Origin: Strigamia acuminata | Lineage: Eukaryota; Arthropoda; Chilopoda; Geophilomorpha; Linotaeniidae | NCBI GenBank assembly: GCA_949358305.1 | Contig: OX442315.1 | Coordinates: forward strand, 4,464,001 to 4,528,000 | Direction of reading: 5' to 3' | Length of the DNA: 64,000 nucleotides | Part shown: piece after piece, positions 20,906 to 32,625 of the stretch | Layout: each line of letters opens with the position of its first letter | Numbering within the stretch: the stretch's first letter is position 1 | The notes under the pieces: model-generated | Seen by the model: only the letters and a program-made list of their open reading frames with translations | Database searches by the model: none | What the model was told of the DNA's origin: nothing | Position numbers and translations under genes: made by a program

Positions 20906-22293
20906 ATAAAAAGTTAATATTTAAATACGTAGATAAATGGTTGGTTTCGAGGGACGTTGCCGATACGTGCAGCCGTCCGTCGAGACCGATTCCTGTCTAT
21001 CGGTGCAAACGTAGGACGAATTGTCCCTCGTCGGATAGAAAAAGAGAAGTCATCACGTAAAAATCTGTCTCATGTCCAAAACGCACAGCGAGACGGAATC
21101 GAGCCTTTAATCCGGATTTTTGTCATCAGATTTTACTTCAAATTAATTCTAACGTTAATTAGAACATTACTAATAATTAAATTAATAATTATCAGTCATT
21201 CGTAAAAAGAGTTCGTCGGGTGTGAATTATTACTAAAATTGCACAATAAATGTGCTTGTCGAAATTTTATTAAACAAATAAACCTAATAAAGAATTATTC
21301 CGAAGTCGGACTCTGTCTAATTTTTTAACAAAAAGTTAAAGTCAAATTAAATTTATCTAACACATCGAAAAATTCATCGTACGAATGTTAAGTTGCATCA
21401 ATTTGATGCGTCAAATTACTTGTGGAGAAAAATATTCTTTTACAGAATATTCTCCCCTTGTCATAAAATTATTTATGGCTCGAGCCCATTGTCTCGCTCG
21501 TGACTCATATCATGAGGAATTTTCGAGACGCGAGGCGACGTGAAGTCTACGATCGCACCCCGAAAACAAATTAACAAGGAAAAAAAATACGATCGTGTGA
21601 GCGATCGCGGTTAATAATTAATTATACGCTATTGTGAGTGCAAAGCACTCATGTCAGGTATTAGTCAACAAAATTTCTCCTTCAGCAGCACGGAACTAAT
21701 TCTCATGTGCCGATGCCGACTTCTACCTGATCGGGTGGGACTTGGTTTACATCGTGGTCCCAGTTTGCCTCGTCCTCGTGCTCGATGGCAAGCACGTCGT
21801 TCTCTTCCTCGTCCATGGCGAGGAGCGCGCACAAAAAAGCTCAATCACGATTGAAAAAAGGATGATAAAACTATCTCAAAAAACTCGATAAAAACGTTAA
21901 AAACGAGGATCACGCACGAATGCAGCGATCAGCTGTGAAAAGCGGAAGTCCGTGTGAACACGAGGTAATCGCGATGGATTCTGGGTAATATACTCCAGAA
22001 CCCGGGTGTTTGAGACTAGTGCGCACCTACCCGTGCGCATGTTACGCTACGGGTCTCCTTTGTTCTCACTCCCGTGCGCGACTGCTGCTACGGGGTCTTT
22101 TGCACGCGGTATCCGACCCGTGCCGATAATTTTGCTACGGGTCCCGCGTTTCCACGCCATCTTGTGACGTGAATTCGACCGACATCGCTTTGTTGAACTT
22201 AGCGAAATTTTCTTCGAGTCTCGCAACGTGATGGCTTGCACTATCGGTCGATTAGAATTTATTTTTAGTGCCGCCATCGACTCGTAATTTATT
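20906..22293 (-). other. Element C non-coding spacer between pol and third ORF
   Basis: About 1.4 kb follow the integrase stop with no supported ORF. The part nearest the third ORF is AT-rich, and the part near pol contains repeated 'acgggtc' words (22040-22145). It may carry splicing or RNA-structure signals. Confidence 0.5.
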
Positions 22294-25200
22294 TTACTTC
22301 TTTCCTACGACCTTTCCGCCTTTTATAAACGGATTATCTCTTTTTGGTCGCAGGTTACGGATCGAGGCAGGTACGATATTTTTTGTTGTTTTTTGTGTCT
22401 GTACCTCCTCATTATTGTTTTCTTTTTTATCCGTGTTTTTTGTGTTTGTTTCAGGAGTTTCTCCTGTTTCCCCCCCGACCAAAATTGGATCCGGAACGGA
22501 TTCAACGATCTCGTTGACCGGAGGTGAAGGGGCGTCGAAATACTCCTCGTTGTCACTTGGCGGTGCTTTTTCCGACTCGTCAGCGAACATATCGACGATT
22601 TGGCCGTCAGTTTTTGACTTGACTTGGCCCTTGGCCCACATTTCTTGCGGGAATTCCGGAATGTACGGAGTTAACTCTCGTACCTGGATCGATTTTTGCT
22701 CGGTGTTGTCCTCGAGCTTGCGTAATTTATACGCGTTACCGCCATGCTTGCCGATGATTACATACGGACCATCTCTCTTGTCGGCCAAGCTGGCGGTGAT
22801 CCCTCTCGCTGCATTTGAGAGGGTGTGTGCATCTTTCCACACCAAATCATTGATCTCGAAATTCACGAATTTTCTACCGCTTTTATCTTGTAAAATGCGG
22901 TCACGCATGTTAAAAATGTGCGCCATCATATGCTTGTATGTGCTCGAAATTGTCTGCTCCAATTTATACACATACTCATGTGGTTTCTCTGGGTCCACCA
23001 CATTTACCGACTCTGCCACTCGTGGGTCCCAAGGCACTCGTAGCTCTCGGGCGAAGTTGAGGTAGGCCGGAGAAAAATCTCTCGTCCTCGAGACTGTTGT
23101 TCGTATGCTGAACGCGATCTCCCTCAAGTATTCATCCCACCTATTGTGGATGTCAGTGAATATACTTAATGCATATTTGATATCCCTGTTGAGTCGCTCA
23201 ACGGGATTTGTTCTAGGATTGTAGGTCGAAGTATGTGACGCCACAATCCCGAATTTTTTACAAAATTTACCCCAAATTTTCGAGATAAATTGGGGTCCGT
23301 TATCGGATATTATTTTACGTGGAAATCCGTAACGTAACGCCACGTCGTAGATACATTCAACGATTTTCTCTGCTGAAGGTCTAGCGACGGCGTACAACTC
23401 GGGCCAACGAGTCGCCACGTCCATTATAACGATAATGTACGCATTTTTATTTCCCGTAACGGGTTTTGGGCCCATCACATCGACACTTAAACAATCAAAA
23501 GGCGCGTAAGGCCCTAAGAAAATAGTTTCGAATGGTGATTTACTCCTCGGCTTGCACGCTTGACATCGCTGACATTGGTGGACAAAAAGAGCAATATCTT
23601 TTTTCATCCCTGTCCAGTGAAAAAGCTGTGTAGCACGATAGAGTGTTCTGCTTACTCCCGCATGGCTCGCAAGCGGGTGCCCGTGTAACAACCACAGCAC
23701 GCGACCGATTAAGGAAGCAGGTATTACTACCTTTACTGCGGTGTCCGATTCACTCAAGTCATCTTGGTGATTTGGGTGATGTTTCACCAAAAGGCCGTCA
23801 TCCAATAGGTAATCTATGGATTCGTGTGCATAACGACGCTTCTGCCTTCTGGTTAAGTTGGGCGGATATTTTCCTGTCAGTACGAATCTAGCTCTGTCCT
23901 GACATTTTTTGTCTAATTTTTGTTGCACGATTATTTCCTCCCTTGTCGGGGGATTGCTTTGCATTTGCTTGCTGACACGAGCGTGGAAGGCGCTTAGAAG
24001 CGGGTCATTTATTCTCCGCTCTAGCTTAAATTCCTTCTTTGCGTTTGGGTAATTGTCAGCAGCTGGTTGGTATAACCGCGTCCAGAATCCACAGAATTTT
24101 ACGTCTGCCGGAGACGCGGTGGGAATTTCATTCATCTTCCTTAAATCCCAACGGTGACAACTCGTAGGGCAATAAATGATGCGAGAGTCATCCTCGCCAT
24201 CATCGTCAGCGTCGAGTGGATCTGACACTGGTGCCCGTGACAGAGCGTCAGCCACGACGTTATATTTGCCGGGCTTGTATTGAATGGTCAAGTCGCATGC
24301 CATCAGTTCTAACTGCCATCTGGCTAGTCGACCGGCTGGCTCCTTTAATTTCATCAGCCATTGTAACGCTTGATGATCTGTGTGGACTACAAATTTGGTA
24401 TATTCGAGATAATCTCTGAATTTCCTTATAGCCCACACAACTGCCAAACACTCCAACTCTGTGGCGTTGTAATTTTTTTCAGCGCCTTGGAGTTTGCGAC
24501 TTATAAACATGCACGGCAGGTCTTGTTCGACTCCGTCGCGCACGTGTGTTTGAAGCAACGCGGCTCCCAACCCAACTCTGCTGGCGTCCGTATGTAATAT
24601 GAACGGCCGGTTTAGGTCGGGTAGAGGCATTACGCCGACTTCCGTCAGCATCCTCTTTATCGCATTAAATGCGATGTTGCACTCATTTGATCATACAAAT
24701 TCGTTTTCATTCTTCAGGAGGTTGGTAACTGGGGCTGCCACTTCAGCTAGACCCGGTAGCAACCTGCCGAAGAAGTTTATCATTCCCATAAACCGTTGGA
24801 CACCTTTAACGTCCTCGGGTGGTGGGAAACGATTAATCGCATCGATTTTTTCGGGGCCAATAGCTAAACCATTGACTCCAATGTGATAACCCAGGAAGGC
24901 AAGCTCCTTTCGACAGAACTTGCTCTTGCCCGGGTGAACGTGTAACCCAGCTTTTGCCAGCCGGGTGAGCACTTGGTCGATATGCTCAATGTGCTCTTCA
25001 AATGTTTTAGAGGCAATAACTATGTCATCTAGGTATGCCCACACAAACTGATGCAGGATATCACCCAATACGCTTTCGATTAGTCTCTGAAAGGTACTGG
25101 GAGCGTTCACTAAACCAAATGGCATGACGTTGAACATCAACCGTCCAATTGGCGAGTAAAATGCTGTTTTTAGCTTATCCTCTGGCCTCATCTCAACTTG

Positions 25201-26093
25201 CCAGTATCCCTTCGACAGATCCATCGTCGTAACCCAAGAAAAGGGGCTAAGCTCTCTCAAAATGGATTCGATAGACGGCATCTGTATGGGATCTATCTCT
25301 GTCACCGCGTTTAATGGGCGGTAATCAATGCATAGGCGTGGGTCCGAGCCCGGGCGCATCACGAGCACAACTCGCGTCGCGTATTCTCCCTGGGCCTCGG
25401 AGACAATGCCACTGTCTAGCATTTCTTGGCACATTTTTTGCACTATTTCACGTTTTTGCGGGTTCATTCCCTTATACGCAACTCGTATAGGTTTATTATC
25501 CGTCAATTTAATTTCGTGAATAGCCCTATTCGTTCGGCCCGGTTTTTTCGACAGGATCCCCTCATATTTAAGTAGGACCCTTCGTAGGGCTGCCGCTTCG
25601 TTTAATTCTAAAGCGGCGTCGGCGACAAGCGTTTCCACTACATTGTCCCGTTGCAATTCTGTTACGAATGCTTTAAAATCGTAGTCTTGAACGAATTTCT
25701 TTAGGCCTTTCTCCCACTGTGTCTTGTCGGCCGCTTCTTTTACAAGAGCTGGTGGCACGACAATTGCGGGTCTTTCCTTATCATTTCTGATATAATTCCA
25801 AGATTTCGTTATTGGATTTGGTTGTATTTCCATTGACGCCATGAGGTCTAAGCCCAACAGAAAAATTCTGTCGCACGTGGGCAGGACCAGGAAAGGGTGC
25901 TGTTCTACCCCTCCGAGCCACTCCATGGTCAATAATATAACTCCTTTTGGACGCGCCATTCCGTTGGCGGTTTTTAGACGTATATGTTGGTCTAAAGACC
26001 GTGTTTCTATCGATGAATATGTTTGTTTCCTATAGATTTCCATTTGATTGTTAATTCGGAGCTGTCTCATACGTAATTCCGTATGATAACTGT
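22294..26093 (-). pseudogene. pol: Element C Pol: protease C-terminal part, RT, RNase H, integrase; broken by one stop
   Basis: Two frames (26070-24691 and 24651-22294) are in the same phase and separated by a single TGA at 24693-24691, after residues NEFV. Related polyproteins have a tryptophan at this point, so one TGG-to-TGA change is the likely break. The 5' part begins within the protease (ANG and LLGLD-type motifs present, catalytic triplet missing because of the copia junction). RT has YLDD. RNase H starts HTDAS. Integrase has the HHCC finger (H-x-H ... CQRCQAC) and DDE residues in VDVMGP, DNGPQF and PVERLN. The C-terminus is acidic. The order is that of Ty3/gypsy. Confidence 0.9.
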
Positions 26094-26169
26094 ATTCTCA
26101 TATGATTTGTTCTACTTTTCAATGATTCATCCTGTGTTAATGTTAATTTCCGGCACCAGGTGCCACTAC

Positions 26170-26473
26170 ACACTGTTTTTTTTGTATCCAACATGGCGGA
26201 ACACACGGGTGTGTGTCTCCTAGCTATTTCTCCAATGTGTAATGTATATTTTCGTTTTATTAAAGTGTATATTTTACTTAAGCTTCGTGTTTATGTTTAG
26301 GCACCTTCTGTGCAAGTTTTGCAGCGCATATAAGCGGCATTAGGCCGCGCGCTTTTACGAAACGAATCGCGAACGTTCGTGCGCGAAGCACGACGCCATT
26401 TTGCGTTGCTTCGCACTTTGCAAACACGCTTCCCGTCAGTTATTCAACTGATTTCGCGCACTCCTCTGCTACA
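26170..26473 (+). repeat. Element E 5' LTR (left edge approximate)
   Basis: The right edge is set by the CA end at 26472-26473, one base before the primer site. The left edge cannot be fixed because no second LTR is present for comparison. The segment contains CpG-rich words and a 'gcatataagcgg' TATA-like motif near 26328 that could serve as promoter. Confidence 0.55.
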
Positions 26474-26474
26474 T

Positions 26475-26490
26475 TGGTAGCAGAGGATGG
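26475..26490 (+). promoter_or_regulatory. Element E primer-binding site, initiator tRNA-Met
   Basis: It reads TGGTAGCAGAGGATGG, exactly complementary to the 3' end of animal initiator tRNA-Met with CCA. This is the usual primer of copia elements. Confidence 0.9.
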
Positions 26491-27428
26491 TTGCTTGCTA
26501 TTTTCGAATTATTTCCGCTAATTTTCGACGTGAAATTCGCGAAATTTTGCGATTTCCGCGCCGAAATTTTATTTTTGTAGGTTTTCGACGATTTCCGGCC
26601 GATTTTCGTCCTGTGCACGTTCGCCACGACGCCCGAGACGTTCCATCGACGTTTAGAGCGATCTGCATCGTTGATTTGTTTAATTTTGCCCGATTTTCCG
26701 CGTCTTTCGCGATTTTCGAGGCAAATTTTCATTTATTTACAGTTTTTCACACCGCTTTCGACGTTCGACACTGCTTAGCGAAGAGCGGCAGTTGCAACGA
26801 GAAACGAATAGACATTATTCGCGGCTTAGTTCCCCGGAGAACGGTCGTTATACGCCGATCTGATCAAGAGGAAGAAGAACCTCGAATTTTCGAGAAGAAT
26901 TCGGACATTAACGTCCGAATTGCGCTTTTTCCGGTTTTTCGAGAAAACCGCGCCGTGCCTTCATTTGCACGAGAAATTGCAACAGCAATCGATTCATCTA
27001 TTTCTCCTTCTTCGTATTTACCTTTGTTAGAATTAAGAGGGGATTTTGGTGGGACATTTAGAATCCTCAACGCCCTACGTTCGATTCCGAACACCGCGTT
27101 GTTGTATTCTGTGACAAGGCTGAGCCCTGCGCCACCCGACACTCCCGTGACCCCAGGTGGTCGTAAAGGACGTCGGGGGGACACTTGTCACAGGTTGTCA
27201 GTCGATTGTAGCATCGACTCCCAATTTTGGTCTTCCGCTTTGAACAACGGGGGATCAGTGCAGTGTATTGCGACGGATTGTGAAAAGTGCTCCGATTTCG
27301 TGCGACGGTCTTTGTGCCATTCTCTGAGCCTTTGTGTTCTCCGCGTCGTGTTTCGTCTAGCGATTTACGATGCAGAAAGCGGCCAATTCGAACACTTTGA
27401 TTCCGGTTCTCGGTGTCGACAATTATGA
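26487..27428 (+). CDS. Leader ORF of element E (313 codons), doubtful
   Basis: This frame opens with an ATG inside the primer-binding site and runs 942 nt through the leader, overlapping the gag start by 59 nt in another frame. The predicted product is rich in Phe and Arg and has no known motif. The leader is built from 'ttttcg'-like words and is poor in stop triplets on both strands, so composition may explain the frame. No protein evidence is available from the sequence. Confidence 0.3.
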   Translation: MVACYFRIISANFRREIREILRFPRRNFIFVGFRRFPADFRPVHVRHDARDVPSTFRAICIVDLFNFARFSASFAIFEANFHLFTVFHTAFDVRHCLAKSGSCNEKRIDIIRGLVPRRTVVIRRSDQEEEEPRIFEKNSDINVRIALFPVFRENRAVPSFAREIATAIDSSISPSSYLPLLELRGDFGGTFRILNALRSIPNTALLYSVTRLSPAPPDTPVTPGGRKGRRGDTCHRLSVDCSIDSQFWSSALNNGGSVQCIATDCEKCSDFVRRSLCHSLSLCVLRVVFRLAIYDAESGQFEHFDSGSRCRQL

Positions 27429-30400
27429 ACAATGGCGATTGTCGATGCAGTTTCTCTTAAAATCGGAAGGGCTTTGGCGTCACGTAACGGAGCATAAGGA
27501 GGCAGAGCACATTGCCACACTGACGCCTAAAGAACTTGATCGCTTTATGGTGAAGAAGGACAAGGCCCTAGGCCACATATACATCCATGTGAGCCCTGCC
27601 AAGCGTACTGTTTTGGAGACCTGTAACACGCCAAAGGAAGCGTGGGACAAGTTGGCGAAAACATACGCGCCCAGCTCTAGAGCCCGTCAAGCGGCGATGC
27701 GCTGGGAGTTTCTCAGTCTCCAACTCCAACCTGGCGAGGATATGCCGGATTTCATTGCCCGTGTCGACAATTACGTGCGGCAATTAAGCGATGTCAACGA
27801 AATTATCAGCCCGGTTCATCACGCATACCAGTATTTAAAGTGTCTGCCGCCCGAATATGCTCAGGCGACCTTCGCAATATACCACTGGCCGGATCCTCAA
27901 TTCACGCCGAAGGATGTCGCCGAGCAGCTAATTTCCGAACATATGAGACTCAAGTCAATCGGGTTACTCGGAACGAGCCAATCATCAGCTCACGCGTCTA
28001 TGAAGGGACAATTCCGACCCCGAAATAAATCCGGACCTCGCGATATCTCGACAGTGAAGTGTTTTAATTGCGACCAGCTCGGACATTACGCGAACCGATG
28101 TCCACGTCCACCCCGTCAACAACAGGGACAACCTACGGTTTCACTCCAACGTAATTCTCGGAGCAAGAGTCGCCGGCGCAATAAGAACGCTGCTGCGAAG
28201 GCCAACAACGCGCGTCCCCGAGAAAGCTCGCATCCACACCGAGAGGGGACATATTTCGTCAATGCGCCGCAGGTTATCCAACGTCCAGTCGCTCATTTTA
28301 TGCAATCCAATGAGTGGATTCTGGATTGCGGCGCTACAGATCACGTGTCTCACGTGCGTGCAGGTTTCACCGAGTTCACCGATGTCATTCCATTCGATAT
28401 CGAATTGGGACAGGGCAAGTCCCAAGTGACGGGAAAAGGAACCGTTCGTTTGCTAATGGCCATAGACAAGACCCGCTGCACTGTGAATTTAACGAATGTT
28501 CTCTACGCGCCGAATTTCGAGGCAAACTTGATTTCGGTTTCGAAGATCGATAAGGCTCGACATCACATCCACATTTTCAACAGTGAGATACATGTTTATG
28601 AATCGGACATTCGCAGCCCTCTCATCCGTGCAAAGGAGAGAGGTGGTCTTTACTATGTGGACGGTTTATGTTCGAATCCGACATTTGCGACGACTGTCTC
28701 CCCTACGACGCAACCGACGATTCCACCGTCACTACCGCAAATGTACGTGACAACCGAAGAAGATTTTCCGAAAATTCCGAAACCGAAAACGGGAAAAGGA
28801 CAGCAGCGAGAGATCACGGATTTTCGAATAGAAATGCCGATTGTTGAGACTTCGAAGCAAATTCTGAACCAACAAGCTCCTATTCCGTCTAATCCAATAC
28901 CTCCTCCTATCCCCACGCAAATCCACAATGACCTGACCATTCCTCCTTCCTATGCGAGTGCCCTACAGTCAATCCCAACAGCAACTCCTATTGCAATTCC
29001 AAATGCAAGTTCCTTTCCTCCCCTCGGCAACCCGTCTCAACCGAAAAAGAAGGTCATCGCCAATCCAGCCTCCGTCAAGGACGCCACCGGCTTATGGCAC
29101 AGCCGTCTCGGCCACCTTCACACCAATGGAATGAAGTTGTTGGCCGCAAACGACCTAGTCTATGGAATGCAACCAGGGGAAGTCAGTAGGGAATTGGCTT
29201 GCAACGATTGTCGGATCGCCAAATCGACAAAAGCTTCTCATAAGCCTGATCCGAACCCCTCGACTACGAAGCCTTTGGACCTTCTCCATATGGATATTTG
29301 GGGGCCCGCCCCTGTCCCGTCATTTGGAGGAGCGCGTTTCGTCCTTACCGTCATCGACGACGCGACACGCTATTGCTGGATAATACCGCTAGCCCAGAAA
29401 TCGCAGGTTTTCGCAACCTTTAAGGACTTCGTTGCTCGAGTTGAGAGAATCCAGGACACGCAAATAAAAGCAATTCGGACGGATCGAGGCGGAGAGTTTA
29501 TGTCAAACGAGTTTCTCCGATATCTACAAGACAAGGGCATCCAAGGTCAACGCACAAATCCGTCATCACCACAGATGAACGGCACGGCCGAGCGCATAAA
29601 CCGGACAATGGCCGACAACTTTCGTGCCGTCTTATCCGAGACCAAGTTGCCGGAGGCGCTCTGGGCCGAGCTAGCGGTCACGTTTGCCTACATCAAGAAT
29701 CGGAGCCCTCACTCTCGACTTAAAAACCAGGTCCCGTACATCCTTTGGCGACAGAGAGCCCTTTCGTTACGACATCTACGAAAAGTCGGTTCCAAGTGCT
29801 GGGTGCACTACACCGCACCAGGCCGCAAGAAGCTGGATCCGCGGGCCTGGGAGGGATATTTAGTCGGCTACGCTTCAGGGACCCGTGGATACAGAATTTG
29901 GAACCCAACTGACAACCAAGTCTACGAATCTATTCACGTTAAGATCGATGAGCGGCAGTCGTATCGGAAATCCATCAAAAATTCGACGCAGCAGCCGCAG
30001 CAATCGTTTACTGGTCCCGGACAGCAAACCGTTACATTTGATGATAACTTACATTTCCATCAGTGGCCGAAGGGATCTGATTCCGAGGCGTCAGAACATT
30101 CTGCGAACGATTCTGAACGTGTGTCGACGGCATCCGCTTCGATGCACACGCCTCTGGCTTTTCCGCACATCCACATACCACCACCGACAACTCCGGAACG
30201 GGCATTGCTGGATTTATGTGCGACCTTACCTCCGGGTTCTGCGTCTCTTCGACAATCCCATCATATTTCATATGAAGAGGAACGTGATACGGACCACGAC
30301 ATCCGAGAGATGGACGAATTGTCGATTTATCCGGAAACATCTGAACACGTTGATGCGTCAGCGGAACAATCGGCACGACCATCGCCTCCGACAACTCCTC

Positions 30401-32271
30401 GTACATCCGCTCTGCCATCACCTCAGCGATCGGCAGCGCCTTCTCTTCCCCGTGAAACACCGGTACCGACGCCGAGATTTATTACGACGCGTCGTCAGCA
30501 ACGTGTTGATGATCAGGCTGCGCAAGGGTTGCAAATTTTCGACCCCGATCCCAATTCACCAGCGACTGCGCGCCACACTACTCATAAGTGGCGATTCGTC
30601 GGTGGAGATGGCGAGTGCCGTGAATGGGTACGCGAGGAACACCTGAGAAAGGATCAAAAACCCGGGAAGATCTTAATCGATGTCTATTATTTTCCAACTC
30701 CGAAGATCCGTCTAAGATCTTATCACGACATCGAGGAGTATTGTATGTTGAACAATATTGATTACGACCCCGGACTGTTTTTCTTCGGTAATCTCGAACA
30801 CAAATTGCCAACTCTTCCGGGTGTTCGTCATGCGGCTCATTTATGCAGAACTGAGCCCGCTTCATTCGCCGAAATTCCCAAGTTCAACGACGCTCCAAAA
30901 TGGCGTGAAACAATTGGAGAGGAGCTCGATATGTTCAAGGAGCGAGAAATCTATAAAGAAGTTCCCCGACCACCCGACACCACTATTCTTGGCTGCAAGT
31001 GGATTTTTAAACTCAAAACCGATGCAGCCGGAACCGTCACCCGATACCGAGCACGCTTAGTAGCACAAGGTTTTTATCAAACCCTCGGAGTCGATTTTGA
31101 TGAGGTGTTTAGCCCAGTCGTGAACTTCATATTGATCCGTCTGTTTTTCTGTCTTCTCGTCGTATTACGTGGTTGGCAGGACGCCCACCTCGAAGTGAAA
31201 GGTGCGTACCTGTACGGGGAGTTGAAGCATAAGGTATATATGCGAATCCCCGCAGGCGCCACATGCTCCGATCCAAACAACGTGTGGCTGCTCCTCAAAT
31301 CACTTTACGGCCTCCACCAATCCGGGAGACAATGGTTCGAGAAACTCGACGAGACACTTCGGGCCCTCGGATTTCGAAGACTGCCAGCATGTAATTGTGT
31401 TTACGTGTTTGGGAATACAGCTGTTATGCTGGTCTACGTGGACGATATCGTCGTGTTTTACGCGTCCGACAGCGTTTTCAATCAGCTAATCCGTCTCATC
31501 TCTTCGAAATTCGATATAGTCAACCTCGGTCCGATCACGAAGTTATTAGGCGTCGAATTTATCCGCGACGCCGGACGCACTTTCATAACGCAACGTGCTT
31601 ATATCGCCAAACTGGTTAAGAAATTCGGGGCGTCGACCAATAATCTCGTCAAGACACCAGTGACCCCGAGAACGACACTCGTTAGAGGATCGACCGAAAA
31701 CTTGGAAGATTTTCCATACCGATCTCTAATTGGTTCACTTCTGTTTTTGGCATCGAGAACTCGCCCCGACATCTTGTACTCCGTCATCGCTCTAGCACAG
31801 TATAACACGTGCTACAACCGAACCCACATCCGCGCTCTTCTCCAGGTTCTGCAGTACGTGGCAAATACTGCAGACCTTTGCATCGAGTTATCTGGCTGCA
31901 CATCGAGTCAGTTATCGGCTTTCACCGACGCATCGTGGGCGAGCGACCCGGAAACATCTTTGAGTTTCGGAGGATACATCGTGTATATCGGCAACGTCCC
32001 TATCGGTTGGTCCTGTCGTAAACAGTCGACCGTCGCGGGCTCAACCATGGAAGCGGAATTTATCGCCCTGGTTGAGTGCGTGAAAGAACTCTTTTGGTTG
32101 GACAGCGTTTACACCGAATTCCCGACTCTCAACCGTTTATCTCGACCTATCGTATATTCCGACGCTCTGGCCTCCATACAATTTACGTCTAACGATATCG
32201 AAAACACGAAAACAAAGCACATTCGCGTGAAGTACCATTGGCTCAGAGAGTGGTATACGACAGGTGTCTAA
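27370..32271 (+). pseudogene. gag-pol: Element E Gag-Pol polyprotein, 3'-truncated
   Basis: A single frame begins with ATG at 27370 (MQKAANSNTLIPVLG). Domains: copia Gag (residues 1-220); zinc knuckle CFNCDQLGHYANRC (231-244); protease with D-C-G at about 319-321 in place of the usual D-S-G or D-T-G; GAG-pre-integrase HSRLGHLH; integrase DDE residues in HMDIWGP, RTDRGGE and GTAERIN (about 640-745); RT with LVYVDDIVVF (about 1355); and RNase H with FTDASWASD (about 1520). The frame ends soon after KHIRVKYHWL, before the conserved ADILTK-type tail, where element C sequence begins. No internal stop is present. Missing the 3' LTR, it cannot transpose on its own. Confidence 0.9.
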
Positions 32272-32607
32272 TAGTCCCATAATTTTTTCGCGTTCTATTG
32301 TCATGGGCAGCATACATAGGCGGCTGGTGTATTCGACCGCCACGTTGCACATGAAAACACGAAATTCTTCTGTCTCTTCGACTACTTGAGGTAATTCTTC
32401 AAGCAGTAGGTTCGGTTCTTCCGCCTCAGCGTTTGCGGTGATTACCTGCAAAGCGTTGTTGGCCCTGTCTTGAATTTGGGCGTTGGCTATGTCACTACCC
32501 ATTTCTTTGACTGGTGGCGGCTTATCGAACCCTTTGTTAAACCCCTTTTTCTTCATGAATGGCGCAGACGGTCGAGAAGTTATTTCTTCGCCGCCTGCGC
32601 TGACTCG
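32262..32607 (-). pseudogene. pro: Element C protease N-terminal part, cut by the copia junction
   Basis: The frame is open from the frameshift site (32607) and reads through a lysine-rich start and an acidic region to 'KIMGLLDT', where the next codons derive from element E. LLDT followed by G would be the retroviral-type protease active site, so the break falls on the catalytic triplet. The remaining protease lies at about 25.8-26.1 kb. Confidence 0.75.
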
Positions 32608-32625
32608 TTTTTTGACTCGTTTTTT
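32562..32625 (-). promoter_or_regulatory. Element C gag-pro -1 frameshift signal with two slippery heptamers
   Basis: A AAA AAC occurs twice in the gag frame, at 32625-32619 and 32613-32607. Six nt after the second copy, GCGCAGGCGG (32600-32591) can pair with CCGTCTGCGC (32571-32562) in a 10-bp stem with one G-U pair and a 19-nt loop. The -1 frame is open from the first heptamer into the protease. Heptamer, spacer and stem all match established retroviral sites. Confidence 0.88.

Larger units (their letters stand above)
26100..32264 (+). mobile_element. Element E: copia-type retrotransposon nested in element C, 3' end missing
   Basis: The PBS and gag-pol frame are on the plus strand, opposite to C. 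The 5' LTR ends at 26473 (gctaca), followed by the tRNA-iMet primer site, a long leader, and one gag-pol frame. At about 32262 copia sequence stops and element C protease sequence resumes. The last part of RNase H, the polypurine tract and the 3' LTR are absent. The left junction is uncertain (26.10-26.18 kb). The order gag, protease, integrase, RT, RNase H defines Ty1/copia (Pseudoviridae). Confidence 0.85.

Noticed and set aside
22268-23065. 265-codon plus-strand frame
   Set aside because: Antisense to integrase of element C.
29885-30646. 253-codon plus-strand frame
   Set aside because: Alternative-frame shadow of the element E gag-pol polyprotein; no motif.
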